Source: Pegea sp. RAD2-039 (taxonomy: Eukaryota > Chordata > Thaliacea > Salpida > Salpidae). From it: DNA of 64,000 bases. Under the pieces are notes generated by a model that saw only the letters and a list, made by a program, of their open reading frames with translations, did not search any database and was not told the origin of the DNA. The stretch is taken from assembly GCA_034620365.1 (NCBI GenBank), contig JAQGEQ010000330.1:558001-622000 (forward strand), given 5' to 3'. Shown piece by piece: positions 25,236 to 36,840 of the stretch (positions within the stretch are counted from its first letter, which is position 1; every line of letters begins with the position of its first letter). Both the position numbers and the translations under genes were made by a program.

Positions 25236-26784
25236 AAAAAAGATCTGATGATCTGTAAATGTTCTTTTGGAAAACCCGTATATTATGTAAATAGTTAAAA
25301 TATGTAAAAAAAATGCAAGCTGCACTAACATAGCCTCTTAAGAAGTTTAGATTTGCAGTTACTCAATATTGCTGAAAAATTTTAATGCACAACAAATATT
25401 AATAGCAAAGCAGTAAAAGCATCAAAATAATAATCGACAAGTTACAAAATCCAAACTGCAGAAACTTCTAGACATTTGATTCTGTCATCATAATTTACGT
25501 ACAAACAATTTTATGTTTCTAACATTGCTTACGAAATTATAATTTCTCTCAACTGTTTTGAAGATTAATAAATCACTTTAATAAATCAAACATATTTATA
25601 TATAGTCTTAACAAGACTTTGACCAAAAGCTTATATGTTTGGTAACGTCATTTGTGTTATATATATTATCATAATTTGTTTTAAATTATTAGGTTTTGTT
25701 CCTCTCTTTTGTCTCGAATAGTTACTAGTAAACTTAATTTTAAAATAGAAAAATAATTGGTGTTAAATGATCATGTTGATTTTTGATATTTTTTAAACTT
25801 ATGTAGCTTGCTTAATTTTATAAGACAATTGCTAGTATTGATTTTTGTGAAGTTTTTGCAGGTATTGCGTTTAGACATTAAATTTTCAAACCTTTTTAAA
25901 ATAAAAATTTGTAGTAAATGTTTATAACTGTCAAAATATTAGACTTTAAGCCAATTTTTGTTCGTTTATATTGGTTTGTAAGCTATAAATTCTTTATACA
26001 CTTCCATGATATTAAAGTATTTATTTTTTTTAGTTGAGCTTATCATTTTTAAATTAATTCAATAAGTCAAAATCAACTCTTCAATTTTCATTAGAATATT
26101 CTCTAACTATAACTAAAATATAATATATATATATAAATATAATTAAGTATATTTGTAATTAAAAATAACTAGAAATAGTTTGATATATTTTTTGATTTAT
26201 TGTTGCTCACTATTAATGTAACATCATACAAGTTAATTTTATTGAGGACTTTACACTTGAATATGAGATAAATAACTGCAGATTAAAATCTGTAAAATTA
26301 AGGTTTAACATCTTGTTGATCTATTTTAAACACTGTTAAATCTTACATTAATTACAAACTTTTTAATTTTTATTTTCTGAACTCATGCTATCATTTTCAC
26401 AAGCAAACGTGTTTTGCCCTCGTAACTGCTATATGTAAAACAATAATGCCTTTTCTATAGAAGAATTTATTTCTTTTTATTTAATATAGAATTATATATT
26501 TTGTTGTCTAAACATTGAACTATAACCAACAATTTATGAAAATACTTGCAAAAGTTTACAAAAAATTGTTCTTCAAATTCGTTTTAAATAAAAATATGTA
26601 TTTAGAATATTACAAGTTTCTGAATAAGACTTTTACAAAACTTGATCTAAACTTGATTGTTATCATTAGTAAACAAACTTTGTATATCATATAAAAATAA
26701 TAAATCACTTAAAACTAAAATTATTTTATATGCAAATTTTAAAATTAAAAAAGTTTTTTTTTTCTTCAGCCTATTAACTTGAAA
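25236..26784 (+). promoter_or_regulatory. 5' flank of copy D
   Basis: Starts after L with TGCAAGCTGCACTAACAT (25312 region), also found ahead of I (39485) and, inverted, beyond F (56030). The CRE-like GGTAACGTCA is at 25641-25650, TTGCTCACTATTAATG near 26202, and GTGTTTTGCCCTCG at about 26409-26422. The pyrimidine-rich acceptor ends at AG 26768-26769. Confidence 0.55.
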
Positions 26785-27999
26785 ATGAACTTGATACAAG
26801 GCAGCAACTTTGCACGAAAAAGAAAACTGTCATCAGATGATGATGAGAAAAGTTTTAATAATGAAACGGCAAAAAAGAAAATTTTGGTAAACACTTCTTG
26901 TGGAGTATATAGCTTGTATAAAAGTCATGCTGATCAAACTACTTTAAATAATACTAAAGAAATTCCAACAACTAGAAGTTTCCCTTATAAAGAGACTGAC
27001 AGCGATAAAAAAGCATTCAAAGGGAAAGAAATTAATGAAGAAAACAAACAATCTTCCAATTTCAAAATCAAATATGAATGCTTAGACTGTAACAAGAAAT
27101 TTAAATTTAAATCTCAGCTTATTTATCATGAAAGAACTCATACTGGTGAGAAGCCATATGAATGTTTTGCTTGTGGAAAAAAATTTGCACATAGTTCCAA
27201 TCTTTTAATGCATGAAAGAACTCATACTGGTGAGAAACCATATGAATGTATTGTTTGTGAAAGAAAATTTAGTCGAAAAACCCAGTTGTTATACCATGAA
27301 AGAACTCATACTGGTGAGAAGCCATATGAATGTATTGCTTGTGGAAAAAAATTTGCACGTAATTCCAGTCTTTTAATTCATGAAAGAACTCATACTGGTG
27401 AGAAACCACATGAATGTGTTGTTTGTGAAAGAAAATTTAGTGATAGATCTAATCTTTTAAGTCATGAAAGAACTCATACTGGTGAGAAGCCATATGAATG
27501 TATTGTTTGTAAAAGAAAGTTTAGTCAAAAACACTATTTGCTATATCATGAAAGAACTCATACTGGTGAGAAACCATATGAATGTATTGTTTGTGAAAGA
27601 AAATTTAGTCAAAAAACCCATTTGTTAAGTCATGAAAGAACTCATACTGGTGAGAAGCCATATGAATGTATTGCTTGTGGAAAAAAATTTGCATATAATT
27701 CCAGTCTTTTAATTCATGAAAGAACTCATACTGGTGAGAAACCATATGAATGTGTTGTTTGTGAAAGAAAATTTAGTGATAGATCTAATCTTTTAAGTCA
27801 TGAAAGAATTCATACTGGTGAGAAGCCATATGAATGTATTGTTTGTGAAAAGAAGTTTAGTCAAAAAACCAATTTGTTATGTCATGAAAGAACTCATACT
27901 GGTGAGAAGCCTTATGAATGTATTGTTTGTGAAAGAAAATTTGCACATAATTCCAGTCTTTTAACTCATAAAAGAACTCATTTTAATCAGAAGAAGTAA
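26785..27999 (+). CDS. C2H2 zinc-finger protein, 11 fingers (family 1, copy D)
   Basis: 404 residues. The charged N-terminus (1-96) has RKRKLS at 11-16, then eleven C2H2 fingers and the end HFNQKK. The start is the ATG 15 bases after the TTTCTTCAG acceptor. All fingers keep their ligands. Finger 5 begins HEC instead of YEC. Recognition helices (-1 to 6) include HSSNLLM, RKTQLLY, RNSSLLI, DRSNLLS (twice, fingers 5 and 9), QKHYLLY and QKTHLLS. The fingers 4-5 and 8-9 pairs are near copies, pointing to a two-finger duplication. Mirror partner of C, with a nearly identical N-terminus but a partly reshuffled finger order. Confidence 0.85.
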   Translation: MNLIQGSNFARKRKLSSDDDEKSFNNETAKKKILVNTSCGVYSLYKSHADQTTLNNTKEIPTTRSFPYKETDSDKKAFKGKEINEENKQSSNFKIKYECLDCNKKFKFKSQLIYHERTHTGEKPYECFACGKKFAHSSNLLMHERTHTGEKPYECIVCERKFSRKTQLLYHERTHTGEKPYECIACGKKFARNSSLLIHERTHTGEKPHECVVCERKFSDRSNLLSHERTHTGEKPYECIVCKRKFSQKHYLLYHERTHTGEKPYECIVCERKFSQKTHLLSHERTHTGEKPYECIACGKKFAYNSSLLIHERTHTGEKPYECVVCERKFSDRSNLLSHERIHTGEKPYECIVCEKKFSQKTNLLCHERTHTGEKPYECIVCERKFAHNSSLLTHKRTHFNQKK

Positions 28000-28149
28000 A
28001 ATCATTTTTCTGGTAAACGTTTACTCACAATTCAAGTATGGGTAAATGAAAATATGTTTAAACTAAAAAGTAACTATTTAAAGATCTTTGAGTATAAAGG
28101 AAACAAAATAATGATTTTTTGTTTGGCTGGTTGTTGCAATTTATGCTTT

Positions 28150-28155
28150 AATAAA
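28150..28155 (+). terminator. Probable poly(A) signal of copy D
   Basis: AATAAA about 150 bases after the stop, in a block conserved behind all family-1 genes except A. The hexamer is intact in D, E and G. In B, C and F the same position reads AATTAA. Confidence 0.55.
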
Positions 28156-30718
28156 GCTATTTTAATGATTGCTCTATTATTGAAATAGTGTGTAAGTCTA
28201 CAATACATAATAATGGTTTTAAATTTAATATTTTACTTTGAATTAAAGTTGGTATTCTCATGTTGTTATTTTCGTGAATTATTTTTGTAAACTATTAAAA
28301 AATTTGTTTGTATTCCTTAATTTTCAAAGTTTGTATTTTAAGTATTTGTTAACATCTTCTATTATTTTTCAACAAGTTTTTGAAAGTAATTATATTTTCT
28401 TAGTTGATACAGGCAGTCGAAATTGTGGTTACTTTTTAGTTACCCTCTAAAGATTCGTTAAATCCTTTGTAAAACTGATTAATTTTGTGTTTTGTTTTTA
28501 TTATGAAAGTAAAACGACAGTTTTTAGTAATTATTGCAATTTTTATGAGAACTAATTTTTGAAATCTTAAAATCTATTTCCATTCTTGAAATGCTTGTTA
28601 GAGATAATAACAATAAACGTTATTATCCTTTTCATACTATAAATTTAGAAAATGAAGTTTTTTAACATTCCATATTATCGACAATTACATCATCATAAAT
28701 AAATCATCTTCTATAAAACTTGACTATTTCTTACCCAAATAGTTAGATCAAAATTAACAGATTGAGTTTTTTAAATAGTTTAAATTATTTTATAATTTTA
28801 TAACTTCAGAAGTACGGCAGAAAAACTAATATTTTCTTATCGGTTACTACTGTATCAATTTTAAACTTTACGATTAATATTTTTGTAAGCAAGTTGCTAG
28901 AGTGTTTTAAGCTGTTCGGTTTACTACTTCTGCGTTAGATACATAACTGTAGATCCATTTCAGCTCTTGGTAATTCTAATTATCGAACCAACCATTAAGT
29001 TGCTAATTTAAATGGAACTCTAATTATCCAAACAAACCACAACAAATCAAAACACCTAACCAAACCATCGATGCAGTAACTGATTATAACTATAAAGATA
29101 TTATTCCTTATAAGAAATAATCTTATTAAAAAGTCTTATGAAATAACATTTGTTTGGAATGAAGAATTTACCACTAAATCTTATTTACTATAAATTATAA
29201 AAACATTTTATTTATTAATAGTTAAAGTTGCTTAAATACCAACAAAACAGCCAAAATGTCTTAAGACAGATACCTTCACAAAGAGTGAATTTTAAACAAT
29301 TGTTAATCTTGGTATAAAATCTTACAATGTGAGTTAGTATTTTTAAGTTATAAAAATTAAATAAAAATTTTTACCTCAAATTTGATATACTCTTTTAAAT
29401 TTTATTATTTTATAGTTTTTTGAGATACACATCGCACTTTTTGTACGGTTGTTTTTTGTAATTTTTTTTGTGAAGATTTATCAATTCTCAATTATTAGTT
29501 TAAAATCATTCATAAAACCATCAATGTAACAAATCAATATTTATCAGTACGTATGATGTATTGAAATTAGATTAAGAAAACTAGAATATAAGAATGAATA
29601 TAAAAAAGGAAAATCATTCTATCTCATTTAGCAACTTATTCCGTTGTTTGAGATTTAAAGATGAAAAACCATCAAAAGTCACAAACGCTAAAAAAGATCT
29701 ACAGAAAAATAAAAAAATCTGACAATAAAATGTACAAATCCTGTATTAATTTGTGAAGAAATATATGTGTGAAGAAATAGGAGCTAAAAATATAAACAAA
29801 TCTGACGTATAAGTAATGAAACAAAACGGTTCAAAAACATTTTAGCAATTTAAAGCAATTTCATCGATTAGATTAAAATGGACTGTTAACAAATTAGCAT
29901 TTATTAGTTCTCCTGTTTGACGTATAAATTTACAAAATAAGGAAAGTAATTCAAACTGTCTTAGCAAATCAATATGTTAATTCTGAAGATGTTCATTTCA
30001 AAAGACCATTCGGGTAATTTATGGACTAGTACTTTTGGAGATGATTTTATTTCATATAGTATATTATATATAATAGTTTTAGAATATCAACCAATTTTTT
30101 TATATGGTTTTTCATAAAAAATCTACATTTAATAAAACCAGAAATCTACAACGAATTTCTAAAATTAAATTTCAAAAAAGTAATGTCAATAAAATAAAAT
30201 TCAAGATTACTAAGAAACTAAAGTTGCAAAATCCCACCGTGACTAAAAGAATGTTCGGAAAAACTGCATAAGCAGTAAGGTTACAAACCAGCAAAAAATG
30301 ATCAGGCAAAGATCATATTTTCCTAATTGATTTTTAGATAAATTTGTATATAAGTTTCCTTCAAGTTAGAAAGAATTACTTCAAGGTTTATCACAGGCGT
30401 TTTAAGTTAATTTTTTTAAATAAACTACAAAGAATAATAAATAACTCTTATGACAATTAAAGTTAACAAAATTATGTTGTCATATATTTTGATGTTCTCA
30501 AAAAGAAATATAAAATTTGTAATTTTTTTGTGTGTTTTATCTAATAACTTAAACTGTATACATCAGTTTTAGTTTCACTAATAGGTAAAGTTAAAGCAGA
30601 GCAACTTTTTTTATAAATTTTTGCTGTTTGATACACTTAGCTAATAGCCTTCATTTTTGAGTTATATTTCATTTAAGTAAAATTACTTTTGCTATTTGAT
30701 AGAAAAACAAGTTCTACT

Positions 30719-30979
30719 TTATTTGTATTTGTACAAATAAAACGTGTTAAAAATACAACAAAATAATATACATTTCAAAAAGAAGTTAGATGAGTCGCCT
30801 TTATCTCGTCGTTTGAAGTTTCTGACAAAAGTTATATCAGAAACTGTGATCTGAGATTCACGGGCTGACTGAAAGTTTTCAAAATTGAAAGAGAAAAATT
30901 GATTAACATAATCGTAGTAAAAAGTTAAAAGTAGAGATGAAAAAGAATTGATATTAAAACTTAAAAGCAACTTTTTCAT
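30719..30979 (-). other. Conserved ~90-codon ORF, copy 2 (coding status uncertain)
   Basis: 86 codons starting ATG, with SARESQITVSDITFVRNF, KRRDKGDSSNFF and LFCCIF. Convergent to D. Same open frame as 18056-18343 and 50699-50959. Differences between copies are largely amino-acid changing as read by eye, which argues against strong constraint. Confidence 0.25.
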
Positions 30980-31309
30980 TGATTTGTTTACTACGGATAT
31001 TTAAACCTTTTATCATCAAATGAATAAAAGCAGTATAAAAAAAGTTTCTAAAAAAAAAGCTGAATATCATCGTAACAATGTCTATCAATAAAATTTATTT
31101 TAGATAATAAAATTAAAAATTAGCTTTTGTTCAAAATCAGCAGCGGTATATGCAATCCTTTTAAGACGTAAATAATATTGTGAATTGTTTCCAAAAAAGT
31201 GAAATAAAAGGCTTTTTAGAGTTACTAACCATTATTAACCAGTTTCAAAGGATAATTCTAATAAAACTTGGAAGCAGTTTTCGAATTAGTAAAGTAATAT
31301 CATTGTTAG

Positions 31310-32351
31310 CAGATACATTTTTAAGAGAATAGTTAGCTTGAACTAGTTTCAAAAATTCATCACAAAAAAATTGTGTTTGAAAACGTTATGTGTGACGTAA
31401 TCAAAAAAACATTATTTTCCAAAATATTCAAATAATGCGAAGTATAATTCACTACTAGTATATAATTATGTAAATATTATCTAAGTATATAATTTTATAT
31501 AATAACTATAAAACTAAATTTAATCAACTGTTATCCTAAAATACTTAAATAAGTTTAGAATAAAATCAAAAAATATTGTCAAATAAAATTAGATTTTAAT
31601 ATTTATTTTTCAGCCACAACATGTCGCTGTAATAATTTTATTTTCATAATTTGTAAAATTGTAAATTTCTCCTTAGATCTGTTGGATAAATAGTCTAAGA
31701 CTTTGAACTTGAAAGACTTTATTTTTTAATATTTGTAAAAATTTTATTCAAACTAATACAAATATCTTTATATAAAAAATATGTTTAGTTTTAACGAATT
31801 AATTGAAAAATTTAAACTCAAAAGTATTTTGCACCTAGAAATAAGATACAGTCTTCTATAAGATTGATGTCAGAGAAATAAAGCTTGTCTAACAGTTTTT
31901 AATAAATCAAACTTATTGAGAAAAAGAAAGTTTGAAAAAGTACTTTCCTCCTGACAAATACTAGATCGAAAGAAATTAATAAATAAAGGAACTATTTTTT
32001 AGTTCAACAAATTGCTCAGCTAATTTACCTCCACACTAGCATTATTTTGAAATCGACAATCTGTCGATAAACTTTAAAAAAAATTGAATTTCTGAAAATA
32101 TATTATTTTCAACTCTTGTTGTTAATAAAACCTTTAAATTTGAATATAATAATCGTAATATTGGTAGACTAATATTAGTATATTTGTAATAAATTTATTA
32201 TTTCACTTAGTTGTTTTATAAAAGTTTTTTTTCTTTCTAGTCTTCGATAAACTTTTTGTAGAAAATTAATTTAATTAAGTAAAAAAAGTAATTTAAAATT
32301 GTTAAATTTAAAATTCAAAGGAAAACATTTTGTAAGAGTTCTAATTAATTC
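31310..32351 (-). repeat. Block X, inverted copy (~1 kb)
   Basis: Reverse-strand duplicate of 49320-50335. No coding frame or terminal repeats seen. Its outer end (AACATTTTGTAAGAGTTC near 32324-32341) abuts pseudogene N exactly where N's first finger should start. In the other copy the same end abuts the ~90-codon ORF, so X has moved or been joined to different partners. Confidence 0.55.
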
Positions 32352-32648
32352 ATTCTTGCTCCTGAAAGAAGATTTATTTTAATTACATATCTGATATATT
32401 TTTCTTTGTTTGCTTTTGTAGTCTTGCTAATATCTTCACAAAAGCAAGATGCACTTATTTTATCTCTGTTTGTATTTTTTAAACAAGTATGATCTACGTG
32501 ATATCCTTATAAATCGTGATACTTGTTCTATATGCTCCGCTAGAAAAGTTTTGCAAATTTGTCTATTTTGCGGTATTTTTTTTTGTAAAAATGTTCTTAC
32601 TATCATCCAATGAAAAGTTTTTTTTCATTCTGATTTTTTGTCGTTCAT
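32352..32648 (-). pseudogene. Family-2 N-terminal remnant without fingers (copy N)
   Basis: ATG at 32648-32646 and an intact acceptor CTATCAATTTAG ahead of it (AG 32674-32673). Codons match the family-2 N-terminus (MNDKKS, SLDDSKN in shifted frame, later SKTTKANKE, then SSF..KNE) but with stops and shifts throughout. Homology stops at KNE, directly before the first finger Cys, where block X begins. It shares CAAACAGAGATAAAAT with M, so N and M are sister copies. Confidence 0.65.
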
Positions 32649-32651
32649 AAA

Positions 32652-35600
32652 ATTGTTCGTTTACTTAATAATCTAAATTGATAGATAAACTTTTTATTAT
32701 TAAAACGAAAAATTTAAAGAAAATGTTAATGAAATTATGGTAATTTATTAAGTTTTGATGGATGAGTTTTTTCATTTTCTTAGGTTGATATATTTAAAGG
32801 TTTGTATGATAATTGTAACTATAAATCAATCACGTTTAAAGAAAACTTTTCTAGAACGCTGAAACAGAAACTTATCATGTTTTATAAACAGATTGTATTT
32901 AAAATGAATTTTTACAACACAAAATTTTGATAATTTTTTGCAATAAACAAAAAATAATTGTTACTTATATTTCAATATTGAAATATCAAAATATTGAGGT
33001 TTATATTGTAACAAAAAAGCCTCTTCTATTGGAAAGACATTGTTGTTGTTTTACATGTAGCACTTATGAGAACAAAACATCATTTGCTTGTGTAAATATT
33101 AAAAGGAGTTGTAAATTAAATATAATAATGTATGCAAAAAAGAAAAAGGTTCAAACAGTTCAAACAAAGTAGACCCTACTCTTAAAGATTTCAAGAAAAC
33201 AATTTTAAACAGTTTTATCCAATATCTAAGTGTTAATTTTTCAATAAAATTCAAATTTATGTTGTAACATACATTGAGAGCAACAATTAATTCAAAAAAC
33301 GTATTAAAAGTGTTTTTTATGTTTTAATGATAGATATAATAAACTCAATATTTTCAATATACTCAATAAATTCAATTTTAAGTGTTGATTTTGATTTACT
33401 GATAATGCAGAAAACAAATGGAAAAGAAAATTGAAACTTTAAAAACAAAATAAAATACACAAGAAAGTTAAACATTAAAAGCTCAATTAAAAAAATCAAT
33501 AATTTATTACCCTGTAATTTATAAGAATTGTATAACAGATAAGGCAATATAAACTAATAAAATTTAATTCAATTCTAATAATTTGACAGCCAAGAGCATT
33601 TATCTAAAAATTGTATTTTGAATAGTATTGAAAATCTGACATTATAACTCCATATCTGAAAACTTTCATCTTTAACTTTATTCAATTGGTAAAAGGAAAC
33701 TAATAACAAAGAAAGCTAACATAACACTGCTAACCAACCACTGTCGACTACAGAATGAACTACATATATAGCGTAATAGGGGATGAAATATTTAAGTAAA
33801 TAGTAAAATATTCTACTGTCACTTCTAACAATAACAACACTACTTTTCAACCTCATTGTTTGTAGCTTTGTGAATTAATATGTACCTCTTACTGCTCTCC
33901 TTGAAATTCTATCTTAACACTTTACTTAATCATTGCTTTTTAGATGGTACATAAATGTTATATCGCTTTAATACTCTTTTTTGTGAAATCAAGTTTTTCT
34001 AGCGATTAATTACTGTATTCAGTCAAACATACCCACGAACTCATCAAAAAATAATAATACCTTTTAGAATAGTTTTTAAAGTTTTAAAAAAAAAACTTTA
34101 AATGATTAATATCTGCAAGTATATCACTGTAATACTCATTTTTGTGAAATCAAGTTTTTCTAGCAATTAAATACTGTATCAGCCAAACAAAACTACGAAA
34201 TCATCCAAAAATAATAATATCTTTTAGAATAGATTTTCAGAGGTTGTATAAAAAAAAATTGAAATGAATAATATTTATTAGTATTTCTTGAAATCTATTC
34301 TTTGTTTGTAACTTTAAAAAATATAAAATATTAAAAATAATACAAAGTGAATAAACAATATTCTTACGAAGTTGGATTTTGCAGTTACTTTATAATAATA
34401 AAAAATTGAAAAGTACTAAAATATTGAGAACAAAGCAGAAAAATCATTAAAATAATAATCAACATTCAACAAAATCATAATAGTAAAAGCTTCTATATCT
34501 TTGATATTATCATCAGAATTTGCGTGCAAAGATTATTTTGTTTCTAACATTACTTTCAAAATAATATTTTCTCCAAACTGTTTTGAAGATTAATAAATCA
34601 CTTTTATAAATCAAACATATATATATATTCTTATGAAGACTTTGACCAAAAGTTTATATGTTTGGTAACGTCATTTCTGTTATGTTTATTATTATAATTT
34701 TTTTTAAAATATAGGTTTTGTTGCTCTGTTTTGTCTCTTTTAGTTACATGTAAACTTAATGCCAATATAGAAAAATGATTGTTGTTAGATGATCATGAAT
34801 GATTTTCAATGTTTTGTAAGCCTATGTAGTTGCTTAATTTTATAAGACATTTGCTAGTATTGATTTTTGTGAAGTATTTGCAGGTATTGAGTTTAGACAT
34901 TAAATTTTCAAACCTTTTTAAAATAAAAATGATTAGTAAATGTTTATAACTGTCAAAATATTAGACTAAGTCAGTTTCTGTTCGTTTATGCTGGCTTGTA
35001 AATTATAAATTCTATATACATTTCCATGATATTTAAATATGTATTTTTTAAAGTTGAGCTTATCGTTTCTAAATTAAATCAAATGTATATTCAATAAGTC
35101 AATATTAAGTCTTGACTTTTGATTAGAATATTCTCTAACTATAACTAAAATATAATGTATATATAAATATAAGTTATTATTGTTGTAATTAAAAATAACT
35201 ACAAATAGTGTGATTTATTTTATGATTAATCGTTGCTCACTATTAATGTAACATCATACAAATTAATCCTATTGAGGACTTTACACTTGAATATGAGATA
35301 AATAACTGCAGATTAAAATCTGTAAAGTTAAGGTTTAACTTCTTGTTGATCTGTTTTAAACACTGTTAAATATTACATTAATTACATACTTTTTAATTTC
35401 TAGTTTCTGAAATCATGTTATCATTTTAACAAGCAAACGTGTTTTGCCCTCGAAACTGCTATATGTAAAACAATAATGCCTTTTCTATAGAAGAATTTTT
35501 TTCTATTTACTTATTAGAACTTATTGAACTATAAACAACAATTTGTGAAAATACTTGCAAAAGTTTACAAAAAATTGTTATTCAAATTCGTTTTAAATAA

Positions 35601-35793
35601 AAATATGTATATAGAACATCAACGATTTCTGGTTATGACTTTTACAAAACTTGATCTAAACTTGATTATTATCATTAGTGAACAAACTTTGTATATCATA
35701 TAGAAATAATATATCTCTTAAAACTAAAATTATTCTATATGAACATTTTAATATTAACAAAGTTCTTTTTTTCTTCAGCCTATTAACTTGAAA
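32652..35793. promoter_or_regulatory. Divergent intergenic region between N and E
   Basis: Left part (32690-33660) is the family-2 flank on the minus strand, including an 81-codon antisense open frame at 32927-33172 like the one at 1421-1690. A stretch around 34125-34260 repeats about 33960-34110 (GTGAAATCAAGTTTTTCTAG at both). On the right are the family-1 elements: GGTAACGTCA at 34664-34673, the CCCTCG block at about 35439-35452 and acceptor AG at 35777-35778. Confidence 0.55.
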
Positions 35794-36840
35794 ATGAACT
35801 TGATACAAGACAGCAACTTTGCACGAAAAAGAAAACTGTCATTAGATGATGATGAGAAAAGTTTTAATAATAAAACTGCAGAAAAGAAAATTTTGGTAAA
35901 CACTTCTGGTGGAGTACATAGCTTGTACAAAAGTCATGCTGATGAAAATAGTTTAAATAATACTAAAGAAATTCCAACAAATACAAGTTGCCATTATAAA
36001 GAGACTAACAGCCATAAAACAGCATTCAAAAGGAAAGAAAATAATGAAGAAAACAAACAATCATCTAATTTCAAAATCAAATATGAATGCATAGATTGTA
36101 AAAAGAAATTTAAATGCAAATCTCAGCTTGTTTATCATGAAAGAACTCATACTGGTGAGAAGCCATATGAATGCATTGTTTGTGAAAGAAAATTTGCACG
36201 TAATTTCAGTCTTTTAAATCATGAAAGAACTCATACTGGTGAGAAACCATATGAATGTATTGCTTGTAGAAGAAAATTTGCACGTAATTCCAGTCTATTA
36301 ATTCATGAAATCACTCATACTGGTGAGAAACCATATGAATGTATTGCTTGTGGAAGAAAATTTGCACGTAATTCCAGTCTATTAATTCATGAAAGAACTC
36401 ATACTGGTGAGAAGCCATATGAATGTATAGTTTGTGGAAGAAAATTTAGTCAAAAATCTAGTCTTTTAAGTCATGAAAGAACTCATACTGGTGAGAAACC
36501 ATATGAATGTATTGTTTGTAAAAAGAAGTTTAGACTAAGAACCCATTTGTTATGCCATGAAAAAACTCATACTGGTGAGAAACCATATGAATGTATTGTT
36601 TGTGAAAAGAAGTTTAGTCAAAAATCCCATTTGTTATGCCATGAAAGAACTCATACTGGTGAGAAACCATATGAATGTATTGTTTGTGAAAAGAAGTTTA
36701 GGCAAAAAACCCATTTGTTAAGCCATGAAAGAACTCATACTGGTGAGAAACCATATGAATGTCTTGTTTGTGAAAAAAAATTTAGTCAAAAATCTGGCCT
36801 TGTATGTCATGAAAAAACTCATAATAATCATGAAAGTTAA
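35794..36840 (+). CDS. C2H2 zinc-finger protein, 9 fingers (family 1, copy E)
   Basis: 348 residues: N-terminus 1-96 (RKRKLS at 11-16), nine fingers at 97-348, ending HNNHES. The ATG lies 15 bases after the acceptor. Finger 1 begins YECIDCKKKFKCKS. Fingers 3 and 4 are nearly identical (RNSSLLI helix), a local one-finger duplication. In finger 3 the usual HERTH reads HEITH, but both His are kept. The C-terminal finger (KSGLVCH) and NNHES end match the read-through end of copy B, its mirror partner. All Cys/His ligands are present and the frame is intact. Confidence 0.85.
   Translation: MNLIQDSNFARKRKLSLDDDEKSFNNKTAEKKILVNTSGGVHSLYKSHADENSLNNTKEIPTNTSCHYKETNSHKTAFKRKENNEENKQSSNFKIKYECIDCKKKFKCKSQLVYHERTHTGEKPYECIVCERKFARNFSLLNHERTHTGEKPYECIACRRKFARNSSLLIHEITHTGEKPYECIACGRKFARNSSLLIHERTHTGEKPYECIVCGRKFSQKSSLLSHERTHTGEKPYECIVCKKKFRLRTHLLCHEKTHTGEKPYECIVCEKKFSQKSHLLCHERTHTGEKPYECIVCEKKFRQKTHLLSHERTHTGEKPYECLVCEKKFSQKSGLVCHEKTHNNHES

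Larger units (their letters stand above)
28000..31309 (+). repeat. Duplicated 3' flank of copy D
   Basis: Contains AATAAA at 28150-28155, the marker GAAGTACGGCAG at 28809-28820 (shared with F and G), and, convergent, the ~90-codon open frame at 30719-30979 (-). The small hydrophobic frame open behind B, E, F and G is broken here near 28556. Nothing else recognised. Confidence 0.55.

Noticed and set aside
31310-32351. Block X as a DNA transposon
   Set aside because: No terminal inverted repeats, target duplication or transposase frame could be seen, so it is listed only as a repeat.
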